A DNA stretch of 64,000 bases, from NCBI RefSeq assembly GCF_004664715.2, contig NC_051075.1, positions 37,471,958-37,535,957 on the forward strand, read 5' to 3'. A program made the position numbers and the translations under genes. Shown in pieces: positions 34,497-47,950 of this stretch; the stretch's first letter is position 1; every line of letters starts with the position of its first letter. The DNA is from Peromyscus leucopus (lineage: Eukaryota; Chordata; Mammalia; Rodentia; Cricetidae). Under the pieces are notes generated by a model. That model made no database searches, was not told the DNA's origin, and worked only from the letters and a program-made list of their open reading frames with translations.

Positions 34497-34670
34497 GCCA
34501 GCTGGGTGTGGTGGCACACACCTTCAATCCCTGTACTTGGGAAACAGAGACAGGTGAATCTCTGTGAGTTCGAGACAAGCCTGGTCTACAAAGCAAGTTC
34601 CAGGACAGCCAGGGCTGTAGCAAATTCCAGGCCAGCCTGAGCCACAAGACAAGACTGTCACAAAAGGGCT
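34497..34670 (+). mobile_element. B1 SINE, diverged
   Basis: 'GCTGGGTGTGGTGGCACACA' through 'CCAGGACAGCCAGGGCTG', then a repeated 'TTCCAGGCCAGCCTGAGCC' segment, indicating a partial internal duplication of the B1 3' half. Confidence 0.75.
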
Positions 34671-35035
34671 CTGGACTGTGTCTTCATAGCACTGTTTTTA
34701 GTTTGATCTTTTAGGTATGAGGTATTTTAAGACAGCTTTGAGGCTAACCTTTAGCTTTAGTTCAAACAAATGAACAGAAGTACTAAGAAAATTCAGGCTT
34801 TGAAAGCAAGCAAGACTATTTTAAATTCTGATTTCTAGCACAGCAAAGGTGTTCTGGTACTTCACGTAGATGGGTCATTGATATACATTCAATTCAAGTC
34901 AAGTTGCCTGTGGTTAAAGAGTGCTTGCTTGGATCCCGTTTTTCTTTGTCTCCACCTAGTGGAGCATTAACAATGAGAGACAGAATGTGAACACTGGCCG
35001 CGCTGTTCCCTGCAGAAGGGCAGGCATCACAGACC

Positions 35036-35898
35036 GTGTGGACCTCTTCTAGTGTGGATCTCTTCTAGTGTGGACCTCTTCTAGTGTGGACCTATTCTAG
35101 TGTGGACTTATTCTAGTGTGGACCTATTCTAGTGTGGACCTATTCTAGTGTGGACTTATTCCAGTGTGGACCTATTCCAGTGTGAACCTTTTCTAGTGTG
35201 GACCTCTTCTAGTGTGGACCTCTTCTAGTGTGGACCTATTCCAGTGTGAACCTTTTCTAGTGTGGACCTCTTCTAGTGTGGACCTCTTCTAGTGTGGACC
35301 TCTTCTAGTGTGGACCTATTCCAGTGTGAACCTTTTCTAGTGTGGACCTCTTCTAGTGTGGACCTCTTCTAGTGTGGATCTCTTCTAGTGTGGACCTATT
35401 CTAGTGTGGACCTATTCCAGTGTGGACCTATTCTAGTGTGGACCTCTTCTAGTGTGGACCTATTCCAGTGTGGACCTATTCTAGTGTGGACCTCTTCTAG
35501 TGTGGACCTATTCTAGTGTGGATCTCTTCTAGTGTGGACCTATTCCAGTGTGGACCTATTCTAGTGTGGACCTCTTCTAGTGTGGACCTATTCCAGTGTG
35601 GACCTATTCTAGTGTGGACCTCTTCTAGTGTGGACCTATTCTAGTGTGGACCTATTCTAGTGTGGACCTCTTCTAGTGTGGACCTATTCTAGTGTGGACC
35701 TATTCTAGTGTGGACCTCTTCTAGTGTGGACCTATTCTAGTGTGGATCTCTTCTAGTGTGGACCTATTCTAGTGTGGACCTCTTCTAGTGTGGACCTCTT
35801 CTAGTGTGGACCTATTCTAGTGTGGACCTATTCTAGTGTGGACCTATTCCAGTGTGGACCTATTCTAGTGTGGACCTATTCTAGTGTGGACCTATTCT
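35036..35898. repeat. Minisatellite, 16-bp unit, about 54 copies
   Basis: The unit is CTAGTGTGGACCTATT, with variants CTCTT/CTATT, CTAG/CCAG and GGACC/GAACC/GGATC. All spacing that I checked is a multiple of 16. Variant units are grouped: 'GTGTGAACC' units occur at 35182, 35246 and 35326, separated by 64 and 80 bp, so blocks of four to five units were duplicated together. It ends abruptly at 'TATTCTGGCCCC'. It lies in intron 2 and has no coding meaning. Confidence 0.95.
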
Positions 35899-36424
35899 GG
35901 CCCCTCCTCTGCACATACAACTGTCACTCATGTTAGAATGGCAAAACTTGATTTTAAATGGAGCAAACTATGTTCTTTTTAGAAGGAATATTGTTAACTT
36001 TATTTTATGCCTAAAACATAGTATTCAATATTTAATCATTAAAGATATGATGAATACGATACGTGCCTGAATGCATGAAACAAGCTAAATTTTCAATCTT
36101 CCAAAGTCACTATTTATTGATATAGCCCTTGTCTTTCAAAGTTATTTTTCTGGGATAGAACTTTTATAATATCATTTTCCTTAGTTAGTGTTACAGTAAT
36201 GTTATTTTCCTAATTCATAACCATCACAATTCACCCATTGAAATATACTTCCCAGCTGTTTTTGTATGTAGCATATTTTGATTAATTTAAATATCTACGT
36301 TGAGTAGTTAGTATCAGTTGATTCCTTGCATTGTGTCAGGTACCTAGGAGGATACAAAGAAGATAGCATTTATATACTAAAGCATATTGTGGTTTGGATA
36401 AGGAGGCAGAATCAAGGCATGTGA
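35899..36424. other. Intron 2, no feature seen
   Basis: AT-rich sequence without recognisable elements. Confidence 0.35.
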
Positions 36425-37420
36425 AAAAATGCGAGCAATGCTCAGCTCTGAATGGACACCTGTATCACACACCTGCCTTCCAGGGCTTCTGGATCATTGT
36501 AGAAGAGAGGCTAGAAAGCTAAGTTTAGAAGCCAGACACGGTGAATGACTGCAGGGAAACAGTGTCTTCCAGACACAGCATAGCAATCATGTGAACTCAC
36601 AGAGGCTGGGACAATACCCAGGACCTGTGCAAGCTCAAGCCCTCCCGCATCTCAACATGGATGGGGAAGTCGGCACAAAAACCACCCTCGCCAAGGAGCT
36701 GCTGATGGTTGGTTAGTTGGTAGGGGAAGCTGAAGGACCTTCTAGGCTAAGGGGAATGAGTGTGCTGTTTGCATTAAACTAGAGTACATCTTCCACGGAG
36801 TGGATCTTATAATGGAAATGAAGACGTAAGACTGAGTAGCACAGATGGCGCAGGCCATTATTATGCTCTTTATGAGCATCTAAAATCGCTGTATAGAATA
36901 AGACAGGATGTAACACACACGCTCTCCTCCCAAGGCTCAGCCAGCATTGCGGAAGAGGGATGGGGAGGTTGGAAGATCCAGAGGCTGTGGATGGCGACAA
37001 GGAGACTGTTCTGGATACTAAAGAGGCAGTTGGCCCCCATGAACTAGCTCACGGCTGCATGAAGTGTGCATGCCCAAGCCAGACACAACCCCAGCACAGA
37101 CGCAGGCGGTGGTCACGACATCTCACCCCAGCTGAGGAACTGCTGCTAACTGATGTCTGTCAGGAGGATGAGGGTTAGTTTTCTTCAAGGGTGGTACCCC
37201 TGCCAGGTCAACCATGCTCTCATGGATGCCTGCACAACCAAGAGTGCATTGGAAGCCCTCACTGGATGTGTATTTGTCTATTGTTTTCATGAAGACACAC
37301 ACACAGGAGGGTGGGGATGGAATGGGTAGTGCATCTGGGAAGAACTGGGGGAGGGGAATGATACGATCAAGATATTTTATATAACATTTTCAAAGAATTA
37401 ATAAGATGTTTTTTAAAGAT
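36425..37420 (+). mobile_element. Rodent L1 3' UTR (Lx-like)
   Basis: 'TAGCAATCATGTGAACTCAC' with 'GACCTGTGCAAGCTCAAGCC', later 'AGGATGTAACACACACGC' and 'GACTGTTCTGGATACTAAAG', and the final 'GATCAAGATATTTTATATAA' match the order of an old rodent L1 3' UTR as I recall it. No ORF2 is attached. Two related motifs ('GTGAACTCACAG...' and 'ATGAACTAGCTCACGG...') show the internal duplication usual for this region. Confidence 0.6.
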
Positions 37421-37789
37421 AAGATATAACAAAATTATATTTTATACTAGTTTGTGTAGACTTACTAATTCAACCAGTCTACTTTCCAACTTCTCTGCAT
37501 TTGTAAAGTTTTGTAATTTAGTTTATACAAGGTTTTTAGCTCAAGGATTATATAGTGAGGTCTTCCAAAAACTAATAATTTATCCCCACAACAAATATGA
37601 AAGTGAGTATAGCTACTGTTACCCAAGGTTACCGGTGAAAATTTGCAAAATCTAAGTGATTGTTTGTATTTCTTGTCTCACCTGATACTAGTTCTGACAT
37701 ATTTTCAGTTTAGTTTTTCTTCCTTTGAGTTCTCACATCCTCTTGTATCTGTTCCCTTCTGCCCCTCCCCTCTGTCCAGGCCCTGGTTC

Positions 37790-38250
37790 AGGCCCACAAG
37801 CATATTTTGACTTTTTTAAATAACCTACTTTTTGGTCCTGCCTGCCGTTCATCATCCCACTAGCTCTTCACGCCCTCTAGAATAATCTTTCCCTCACAGT
37901 TGTGATGGCGATTCCCTCTGTGTCTTCCTGACTCCCTTTGCCTGCAGGGTAAACATCGGTATTGGGCACCTCCCTGGGCCTTTAGAATCCGGCAGTCTAA
38001 CCTCTCTGCTTGCTGGTCTTCTCCCCCACAACCCCTGTTCCAGAGCATTTGTCTGTGACCTTATGTGGTGCTCCTCCTCCTCCCTTCATGACTCCTCCCT
38101 TCCTCCTGACTCCTCCCTCCCTCCTTTCTTTCCTTTGCTCTTTCTTGACTTCTTATTTCCTGGATTGTCCTCTCCAGGCTGTTCACCTGGCTAGTTCCCA
38201 AACAGTCTTCTGACATCACCTTCTCAGTAAGTCTTACCTCATCAAGAATT
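37790..38250. mobile_element. Possible L2/MIR-type ancient remnant
   Basis: 'TGACATCACCTTCTCAGTAA' followed by 'GTCTTACCTCATCAAG' resembles the 3' portion of LINE-2. The rest is pyrimidine-rich and too diverged to be sure. Confidence 0.35.
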
Positions 38251-38256
38251 AGTTGT

Positions 38257-38470
38257 TCCAGAAAGATAGTTTAGAGGTTTAAGAGTACTTACTGCTCTTC
38301 CAGAGGACCAGAGTTCAAGTCCCAACACCCATGTCAGGCAGCCCACAACCTCCTCTAACTCTAGCTAGAGGGGATCCAACACCCTCTTCTGGCCTGCAGG
38401 GGCACCTGCACACATATATGTATACTCACACCAGACACACATACACATAAATGAATGAATAAGTGAATCA
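38257..38470 (+). mobile_element. B2/B3 SINE
   Basis: 'TAAGAGTACTTACTGCTCTT' 'CCAGAGGACCAGAG' through 'GGGGATCCAACACCCTCTTC' and a CA/AATG-rich tail. Confidence 0.85.
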
Positions 38471-38778
38471 GTTGTTGTATTTCCCATGTTATGTTTCCAC
38501 TTATATTTTATATACATTTCCATCCTGACATATGCGTATATATTATACTCATGTGTATGTATATAAATTGTAGTGATGTTAGCCACTAACATAAACCATA
38601 ACAGATGGTTGCTCCTCTGTAATTATTTTTGAATAAATAAAATGACTATATCAGTGTTATAGATATGCACACGTTTTTCCTTTTAATTTGAGTTATAGAA
38701 AAAGAGGTATCAAAAAAGATGAGAAGAAAACCATACATGCATATCCAATTCTAATCATAGACTTTATTAAATTTATAG

Positions 38779-38916
<138 letters not shown>

Positions 38917-39337
38917 TGACACTTTTTAAATAAAATTAAAATTTTAATTTCAATAGTAACTTTGAAAATGGTCTTTTGTCCTTTTCACATAATGCTACAG
39001 GGGTAAGAGAGGCATCTTATTGAATGATCCCTGTCAAACTGTTTAGTGATCCCAGGAAACATAATCATAATGTATACAGAATAGCAGATAGCAAGCTGAT
39101 ATTTTTACATTGTCTCAATGTTATGTTTTTATCCTAGGTTAACAGAGAATGTTAAAAATGACTGCACCCAGCAGCTATTAATATTTTTTTTTGTGGCATT
39201 CATAGCACATGTAAGAAGTTACCTTTTAAGTATTCATTGATAACAGATTCCTTTAGTTCTTGTGGTGTTAATGTCATGGTAACCTGGCACCCTGGCTGCT
39301 GTGTACAATATCAGTGATGCACTCTATTCACCTGTAG

Positions 39338-40313
<976 letters not shown>

Positions 40314-40552
40314 ATTTGTGGATGTTTCTTAACTAAAGTTCATGGATAGTGTTTCTACATACACATGGCGATGGGACAAAGATCATGGCAAATCATAGCT
40401 GTTGCTCAGTTAACTGCCAGGAGTGGTTATTGTCACTGTAGTCTAATTACTGGTGAGTTTCCAAATTGGCTGATTTAGTCCAAAATAGCTTTATTATTGT
40501 TATTTTTTTCTGTTAGAGTTTATAATACATTAAATAATATTAAAATTTATAG

Positions 40553-40930
40553 CTAGGGATGTAGATCAGTTGGTAGTGTCTTTGCCTTGCATTTACAAGG
40601 TCCCAGGTTCAATCCCCAGCACCATATTACCCAGATATGGCAGAGAATGCCTGTTGTCCCAGTACTGAGGGGATAGAGGCCGGAGGATCAAGAGTTTAAA
40701 GTCATCTTTGGTTATGCAGTGAGTCTGAGGCCAGCCTGGGCTACATGTGACCTTGTCTCAAAGCTGATATGCTGAGGTCAGTCTCCATAACACTGAAGTG
40801 GAAGGAGAGAGCAGACTGCACAGAGCTACCCTTTGACCTCTGACCTCCACACACAGCGCCCTTCACACATGGCGCCCTTCCCCGACACACACACATCCCT
40901 CACACAGACAACAGTAATAAATAAATCACT
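40553..40930 (+). mobile_element. B4-type SINE (ID plus B1 halves) and B3 3' fragment
   Basis: 40553-40625 is an ID-like unit ('AGGTCCCAGGTTCAATCCCC'). It is joined to a B1-like half ('GAGGCCAGCCTGGGCTACA') ending about 40765. 40766-40930 is the 3' part of a B3 ('TTTGACCTCTGACCTCCAC' with a CA-rich tail). Confidence 0.7.
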
Positions 40931-41071
40931 GGTAGAAATGTTTCTAAAGTGTGAAAGCTATGTTTGTTCATAGCTTTAAAAAACAGTTTACACTTATATG
41001 TAAACTGTGTTTTTAAAGCTTTTTAATTCCCTTTCTTTTGCTCTTTCCTTTCTGTTTTTAGAAGTACTATT

Positions 41072-41290
41072 GGTCCAGACAGTGGTGGCACATGTCTTTA
41101 ATCCCAGCATTCAGGAGGCAGAGGCAGGCTGATCTCTGAGTTTGCGGCCAGCCTGGTCTACAGAATGTGATCCAGGACAGGCACCAAAACTACACAGAGA
41201 AACCCTGTCTTGAAAAAAAACAATAAATAACAATAAATAAATAAATAAAAAGAAAAAAGAAAAGAAAAGAAAAGAAGAAGAAGAAGTAGT
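41072..41290 (+). mobile_element. B1 SINE with long A-rich tail
   Basis: 'CAGTGGTGGCACATGTCTTT' through 'CAGAGAAACCCTGTCTTG', with a tail of AAT, AAAG and AAG repeats (41210-41287). Confidence 0.9.
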
Positions 41291-41463
41291 ACTGTTGGGC
41301 AGGGTGAGGGATCGTAGGCTTTCTAAATTGTCCTGAAAGTCTGTGGAGGGCTTTACCATACAGAGACAGTGTATGACTGAAAAGATTTTAAGGACGGCTG
41401 TTAGATGTTTTCTGTCTATTGATGACAGCAGGGAGCAGAGGTACAAAAGAAACAAAGCAGGTC

Positions 41464-41622
41464 TTTTTTGTTTTGTTTTGGTTTTTGAGACAGGGTTTCT
41501 CTGTGTTGTCTTGGCTGCCCTGAAACTCGCTCTGTAGACCAGGCTGCTGGCCTCAAACTCACAGAGAGATCCACATGCCTCCTGAGTGGGGCCACCACCC
41601 AGCCTTTTTTTTTTTTTTTTTA
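41464..41622 (-). mobile_element. B1 SINE with a deleted 5' half
   Basis: Antisense 'TTTGAGACAGGGTTTCTCTG' to 'CACAGAGAGATCCACATGCC', then a shortened head ending 'CACCACCCAGCC' and a T run to 41622. Confidence 0.75.
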
Positions 41623-41865
41623 GGCAAGATGGCTTGTAAAAGTGGGAAAGCCAAACAGAGTGAGCCAGTCCAGTTCAGGCTGTGATCATATGCAGATGGA
41701 GTAATGGAGCTAGTGAGTAGATAGACAGACAGACATTCTGTGTGATCACCGCCCAGACAGGTACAAAGGAAGAGGGAGGGTGAACTGAATTTCTAAAAAA
41801 ATGAATTTAAAAGAAAAGCTATAGTTATAACCCATGTTTGATGCTTTTAAAAAAGCTACTTCTTG

Positions 41866-42070
41866 GGGCCAGAGAGATGGCTCTGAGGTTAAGAGCACTT
41901 GCTCTTGCAGAGGACCTGGGTTTAGTTCCCAGCACCCACATGGTGGCCCACGGCCATCCATAGTTCTAGTTCCAGGGGATCTAACTCTTCTGACCTCTGC
42001 AAGCACCCGGCACACATGTGCTGTACACACATGCACACAAACAAAATGTTCTTACACATAAAGTAAAAGA
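41866..42070 (+). mobile_element. B2/B3 SINE
   Basis: 'GGCCAGAGAGATGGCTCTGA' through 'CCAGGGGATCTAACTC' and 'CACACATGTGCTGTACACAC', with an A-rich 3' end. Confidence 0.85.
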
Positions 42071-43065
42071 TAAAGCTAGCAAGGAATTTTTTATAAGATT
42101 GGCACAAGAAAGCTATCCATAAAATACAGATTATTCTTGTAATACTAAAACCCGCTGCTTCAGTGAATCTTTGAAGTACCAACCCAAAATCTATTTCCTT
42201 TAAAATCAATAGGAAAAAATCATTTGCACAAGCCAATTAAAATCAGTTTAACTTTGTTTTTAACATTCATTCTTTAGTATTTATAGTTGACCTGAAAACA
42301 TTGACTCTTTTCATAGAAAAAGTCTGTTAAGTAATGACTATTTTAAATTAATATCTGAGAAATTGTATTATTTAAATAAGTACAAGAAGGATACTGTTTG
42401 TGTTAATATGTAAACGTATAAACAACCTCAGTTTTATCTTTGAAGTTACTAATCAGCTCAAGGAAAAGAAGAAAAGCAGTTTTGTCTTAAGGCTGTGCTG
42501 TGTGTAGAAGAGCAACAGGTCAGGAGCAGAGTGTGAGCCTGACATTCCACCCTGACCCCTGTGTGGAGGGAGGGACTTTCAGCAGGCAGAAGTCAATCAG
42601 TGAATTATGAAGAGTTCATTGAAATTTTCCAACTGGGACAGGACAGCCCACTTCTGCAACCCCTGCTTCTTGGGAGTTTGAGGCAGGAGGACTACAACTT
42701 TGGGCAGCATGATGAAACCTTCTCTCCAAATAAAAACGGGTTGAGGTGTCACACTGTGAAACCAAACAGTTCCCATGGATGTTGCTCAGGGTTAGATTGA
42801 GACTCACTTGCTGTGCTTTGATTATTAAATAGGCCCATAAAATAATAGTAATATTTGGATTCCGCAGCGAGTGACTCCTGTATCTGTCTAACATTTTTAA
42901 GCTCATTGTACATTGTTTATTATCTGTCAAGCTCTCTTTACTCCTTCCTTGGGGTCTCATAACTGTGTGTAAGAGAGTTGATTGTGTAATAACTGATATC
43001 TATGGAAACTGAATGATGAAGTGATGTTGCTCATATTCTCCTCTGACTCCTTATCCCTAATCAAG
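42071..43065. other. Intron 4, mostly non-repetitive
   Basis: A diverged B1-like or older SINE may lie at 42630-42740 ('GGGAGTTTGAGGCAGGAGG'). Nothing else is recognised. The last 30 bp are a moderate polypyrimidine tract leading to exon 5. Confidence 0.4.
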
Positions 43066-43116
43066 GTGTACAACTTATCCCAGAATGTCCAGGAGGACGA
43101 TCTTCAGCACCTCCAG
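43066..43116 (+). CDS. Atl1: Atlastin-1, coding exon 5 (codons 175-191)
   Basis: A 51-bp exon between TCAAG (43061-43065) and GTAAAA encodes VYNLSQNVQEDDLQHLQ, identical to mammalian atlastin-1 as I recall it. Both boundaries are phase 0. The acceptor is weak (ATCCCTAATCAAG), so recognition of such a short exon probably depends on exonic enhancers; that is inference. The segment is a helix in the middle of the GTPase domain following switch II. Confidence 0.95.
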
Positions 43117-43328
43117 GTAAAAGCATGTTTTGTGTGTCTGGTGGTCTTTTAGACACGCAGACCAGAATTTTGGGGATTCTCAGACATATGACCACAGGGT
43201 CATCCTGTTGCCAGGTCTCTTGTCTAGTTTTGTCTGGCTATGTCCTTTTAGTTTTCATGTTCTTTTGTTTCTAAACGTGCTTGCTCCCAGTGCTAAATAC
43301 ATGAACATATATGGCAAATCAAAGTGGA

Positions 43329-43490
43329 CAATGAGTGGGTGGTGGTGTTACATGCCTTTAATCCCAGCACTCGGGAAGCAGAGGCTGGCGGATCTCTGTG
43401 AGTTCCAGGCCAACCTGGTCTACAAGTGAGTTCTAGGACAACTAGGGCTGTTACACAGAGAAACCCTGTCTTGAAACAACAACAACAAAG
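43329..43490 (+). mobile_element. B1 SINE
   Basis: 'GGTGGTGGTGTTACATGCC' 'TTTAATCCCAGC' through 'CAGAGAAACCCTGTCTTG' with a (CAA)n tail. AAAGTGGAC/AAGTGGACC on the two sides is a likely target duplication. Confidence 0.85.
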
Positions 43491-44783
43491 AAGTGGACCA
43501 AGAATCTTGAGTATAAAGAGTCTCTAAATTTCAGTGCCAAAATCTTAAGATGGAGGATTTGGTAATTTGTTGGTACGATGTCTGTTGTATGCCAGACTTT
43601 GGCCCTTGTGGCTCAGAACTGATAGAGAAGGCCTGAGGACAACTCAGAACTGGACTTGAGCTGTGATCTGAAGGAGACTTTGGTGGTACCTAATCTACTC
43701 TTGGTGTTTATAGATGAGGGGAGTAGGGATGCAAAGATACGAGGCTGGCTGAGGCTCCCGTGCCTAGCTGATGGGATAAGAACCGTTGTCTGGGTCCTGT
43801 GTTCCTTCCAGTCTCCAACACAAGAGTGGATGTTTTCTAGAGAGTTTTCTCGTGTGTGTAGTCCCATTCTCCTCTGACTCAGCACGTGTTCCTCTGGAGC
43901 AGCTCTCTACGTGTTTTACATAAAATTTACCTAGCGTGTGTATGGGATCCATGCAGTGGAATGTGAAACTTTGATAGATATTAAGGACAGCAGAGCAGAA
44001 TAACCCGTAGCCTTGGAAACGTCCCTGGGAGTTCTCCTCCTGTGTTGGTGCCTGACACAGTTAGGTATCTCACACTGACCATTTATGACAACTAGGTGAT
44101 ACATAGAATACTCGCTAGGTGAATTTTCATAGTAAAGCAACTACTTCTTCGTCAAGTGTCATAACCCATTCGGTCACTTTCCTAACGACAGCATGGTGCC
44201 ATTGCATACTGGCTTCTTTATGTATGTCTACAGAAGGACGGATTTTTGGCAGTGGTGCTGAGTTAACAGTGTATTTTAATCATTTAAATTTTTTTCCTGT
44301 AAAAGATAATACCTTGCTCTGAAGTGATTGTGATGTCAAGTGATGTCAGTACACAAGTCTGCTCAGTGTGCCGTCTCTAGACCTGTTGCCTTTTAGACAG
44401 AGTGAGACTTTGAGCTCATCGCTCGAACGGAGTGTCTGTTAGTTACCCTTTGCCCTGCAAGGGCGAACGCATGAGGCATGAGGCTGGGGAGCTCCTGTAA
44501 AGGAGTGTGGGCGAGGTGGGGACTCTAGGTCAGCACTCTCCCCAATTCCAAGAAGTCTTGTTAGCCCAGTGTGTGAACGGAGCTTGTCCTGTGTCGTGTT
44601 GGGCAACATCTAACCTGCCTGGATGACACCAGAAACCTTGCCAGTCCTCTCCACAGGCCTGGGCTCACCAAAACCTTACATTTGTTAAAACAAAAACTCT
44701 TCATTTTTGTGCTTTATGTTCTTCATTGTAAGCAATAAAAAATAAGAGAAGACAGTACATCTATTACTAAAGCCAAATGCCTG
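43491..44783. other. Intron 5, no gene seen
   Basis: Apparently non-repetitive. Slightly GC-richer between 44390 and 44690, without recognisable signals. Confidence 0.35.
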
Positions 44784-44950
44784 ATTTTTTTTTTTCTTTG
44801 TTTTCCAAGACAGGGCTTCTCTGTATAGTTTTGGAGCCTGTCCTGGATCTTGCTCTGTAGACCAGGCTGGCCTTGAACTCGAAGAGATCCTCTTCCTCCT
44901 GCCTCTGCCTGGAGAGTGCTGGGATTAAAGGCGTGTGCCACTGCCCGGCT
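44784..44950 (-). mobile_element. B1 SINE with target duplication
   Basis: Antisense B1 from the T run to 'CCACTGCCCGGCT'. CAAATGCCT at 44774-44782 and 44951-44959 is the target duplication. Confidence 0.9.
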
Positions 44951-45526
<576 letters not shown>

Positions 45527-45630
45527 TGAGAGATGGAAAAGTCTTACTGGGTTTTTGTGGAATCTATAATTGTGATTTTCATCAAGGTCATGTTTTTTTC
45601 CTTGATTTATTTCATTCAAGAAGCATTTGA

Positions 45631-45866
45631 GGTCAGTGTGGTGGGACATGTCTTTAATTCCAACACTAGGGAGGCAGAGGCAGGAGGATTTCTATGAGTT
45701 CAAGGAGGGTAGATTGCTGTGAGTTCAAGGCAGGTGGGGATCTGTGAGTTCAAGGCAGGTGGAGATCTGTGAGTTCAAGGCCAGCCTGATGCACATTGGG
45801 CATTCTAGGCCACCCAGGGTTACAGAGTGAGGAAGAAACTCCGTCTCACAGGAAGAAAGAGAAGGC
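45631..45866 (+). mobile_element. B1 SINE with a 25-bp internal tandem expansion
   Basis: 'GGAGGCAGAGGCAGGAGG' leads into four copies of a unit containing GAGTTCAAGG at 45696, 45721, 45746 and 45771, exactly 25 bp apart, before 'CCAGCCTGATGCACATTGG' and 'AACTCCGTCTCAC'. A normal B1 has one such unit. Confidence 0.85.
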
Positions 45867-47345
45867 ATTTTAGATTCCTATTCTAAGCTATTTGAGATGA
45901 AGAAGAGCTAGAAGTAAGCAATAAAAACATGTCTTAGACATTGGCTCATGTGAGCATATCAGCGTTTCCCTGAATTCAGCCCTGAATGTCACAGGAGACA
46001 GTTGATGCATTTACCAAGCATGGAACCTAAAACAACCAAGCTGGGGTAGTAAGAGTTGGTTGCAAAGTCCAGCAGTTGGCTGTCACCAGGGAGGAAACTG
46101 GGGGAGAGGCTGGAGTGCCCTTCTTACATGGTAACGTCTCCATTGCCTGAGTGCAATAGCAGCCAGCCCGGCTGATGCTGGTGTGCCCATTGTGTCGCGT
46201 TCTACGGGGTCATCCCCTCAGCTGTCAGACTATTGAAACACCAGGTCCCAGAGAATTAGAACTTCCCAGGAGTCCCCTGCCGAGGAAGGAAAAGATTGAT
46301 GAGGTAGTGCCATCCAGAAGAGGAACTGGCCTCTCAGGAAGAGATTTCGCACAGTTCTGGCAACTTCTTGGACCACCTCGTGGCACTGGTAGTCAAGGTA
46401 GTGGTGGGCTAGTGACGGGCAGGACCGTACTTCACTAGGATTGTTTAGTTGTGCGTAGCTCTTGCTGTCTTTAAACCTAACCTCATCTCGATACTCCCCC
46501 AGATAGACGTGGGGTCGGGGTGGGGTCTCTGGACCTGCTCATCTGTTCCTTCCCAGTGTAGCCACATCAAGTACGTCTGTCTTCTCTGGTTTGTCTCTTT
46601 TTCTGGCATATTGAGAGGATGGGTGGCTGGCCAGACTTGCCCTGAAGACTCCAGTCATGCTAGGGTCAACAGCGTGAAGGAAACCTTTGAGCTTGGATCA
46701 AGTGCTGTCCGTCAGCAGTTTTCACACAATCTAAAAGTTAACTCCTTCAGCCAGAGCTTGTCAGAGGAAGCCTTAGCTCTAGACATGCATAATGCCCAAA
46801 GGGAGGGCATATGAGCCCCCGGGAAAAACAATTCATAAGGGCAGCGTAACTGAGAAGCTCTTGTGGCAGACAGTAGACTAAGATGAGCTGTCTGTTTTCT
46901 GTTGCCCAGTGACAAATGGCGTTAAACCACTAACTCAGTTGTGAGAGTGGGGATGAGCGTGGCCTCAGTTTGTAGGTTTGACTTGGAGCTCTCCTCTCAA
47001 ACTGCATTCAAGACGTCCAGAAGATATTTCCCTGAAGATGTAAGTGGAGGACGCTTTAGAAGCAGTCTGATCTGGCCCTGACACCCAGGCAAACGGCAGA
47101 GGAGGTGGTGAGGGCGAGAACAAGAGCACTCCTGATTCACAGTCTTCAGCGTGGTCCGCGGCACCTTTCTGCACTCCGGGGTTCCATTGCTTTGGCGGTA
47201 GTTGAAGTGTTGAGCGGCAATTGCATTATTGCTTTGACCTGTCTGCGCTCTGGACTGCTGATTCTAGACTGGATTCTAGAAAGGGACCTTAAGTCTTGCC
47301 AGCAGGTGTCACTGCTCCTGACACATAAACCAACATGAAGACTAA
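45867..47345. other. Intron 6, repeat-poor, no gene seen
   Basis: No recent SINE or LINE is visible. ORFs at 46175-46438 and 46449-46814 have no recognisable domain and no splice context. 46140-46440 and 47090-47300 are GC-richer than average. Confidence 0.4.
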
Positions 47346-47393
47346 CTGACAGACAGACAGACAGGCAGGCAGGCAGGCAGGCAGACGATCGGG

Positions 47394-47430
<37 letters not shown>

Positions 47431-47685
47431 CATACATACATACATACATACATACATACATACATACATACATACGTACATAAATATATACATACACACA
47501 TAGATGCATAGATACATAGATACATAGATAGATGACAGACAGACAGGCAGGCAGACAGACAATCGGGAGATAGATAGATAGATAGATAGATAGATACATA
47601 CATACATACATACATACATACGTACATAAATATATACATACATACATAGATACATAGATACATAGATAGATGACAGACAGACAGG
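47346..47685. repeat. Compound tetranucleotide array with a 174-bp duplication
   Basis: ACAG, GCAG, ATAG and ACAT/ACATAC repeats follow one another twice. ATCGGGAGATAG occurs at 47388 and 47562, 174 bp apart, and the same order (CAGA/CAGG, ATAG, ACAT, then GTACATAAATATATACATA) recurs after each. The 229-, 124- and 101-codon minus-strand ORFs across it are simple-repeat artefacts. Confidence 0.95.
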
Positions 47686-47809
47686 AATTATGTCTTTGGT
47701 TAAAAAAACTGTCAGTGACCTAAGAACAAATAATAGGAAAAACTTTTGCGATTGCTCCTTAGTAGTGGACCATGTTGACATTGTGAAATGTCTGTGAAAA
47801 GAAAGTTTG

Positions 47810-47950
47810 GGGGGCTGATGAAGTGGCTCCATCACTTATGTGGCTTGCCACATTAGTTTGAAGACCTGAGTATTATCTCTGGCAACAATTGTCAAAAGTC
47901 AGGCATAGTGGCACATACCTGTAATCCCAGCTGCCTGGGATCCCACCTCT
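47810..47950 (+). mobile_element. B3-type SINE, 5' part
   Basis: 'GGGCTGATGAAGTGGCTCC' and 'GTCAGGCATAGTGGCACATA' 'CCTGTAATCCC' mark the head and central segment. The 3' part is lost in C-rich sequence. Confidence 0.55.

Noticed and set aside
35036..35898. CRISPR-like array
   Set aside because: Units are contiguous 16-mers without spacers, in a vertebrate intron.
47146..47835. 229-codon minus-strand ORF, the longest in the window
   Set aside because: Most of it translates ATAG, ACAT and CAGA/CAGG tetranucleotide arrays, which contain no stop in this frame; low-complexity Tyr-Val-Cys-Met/Leu-Ser-Ile repeats.
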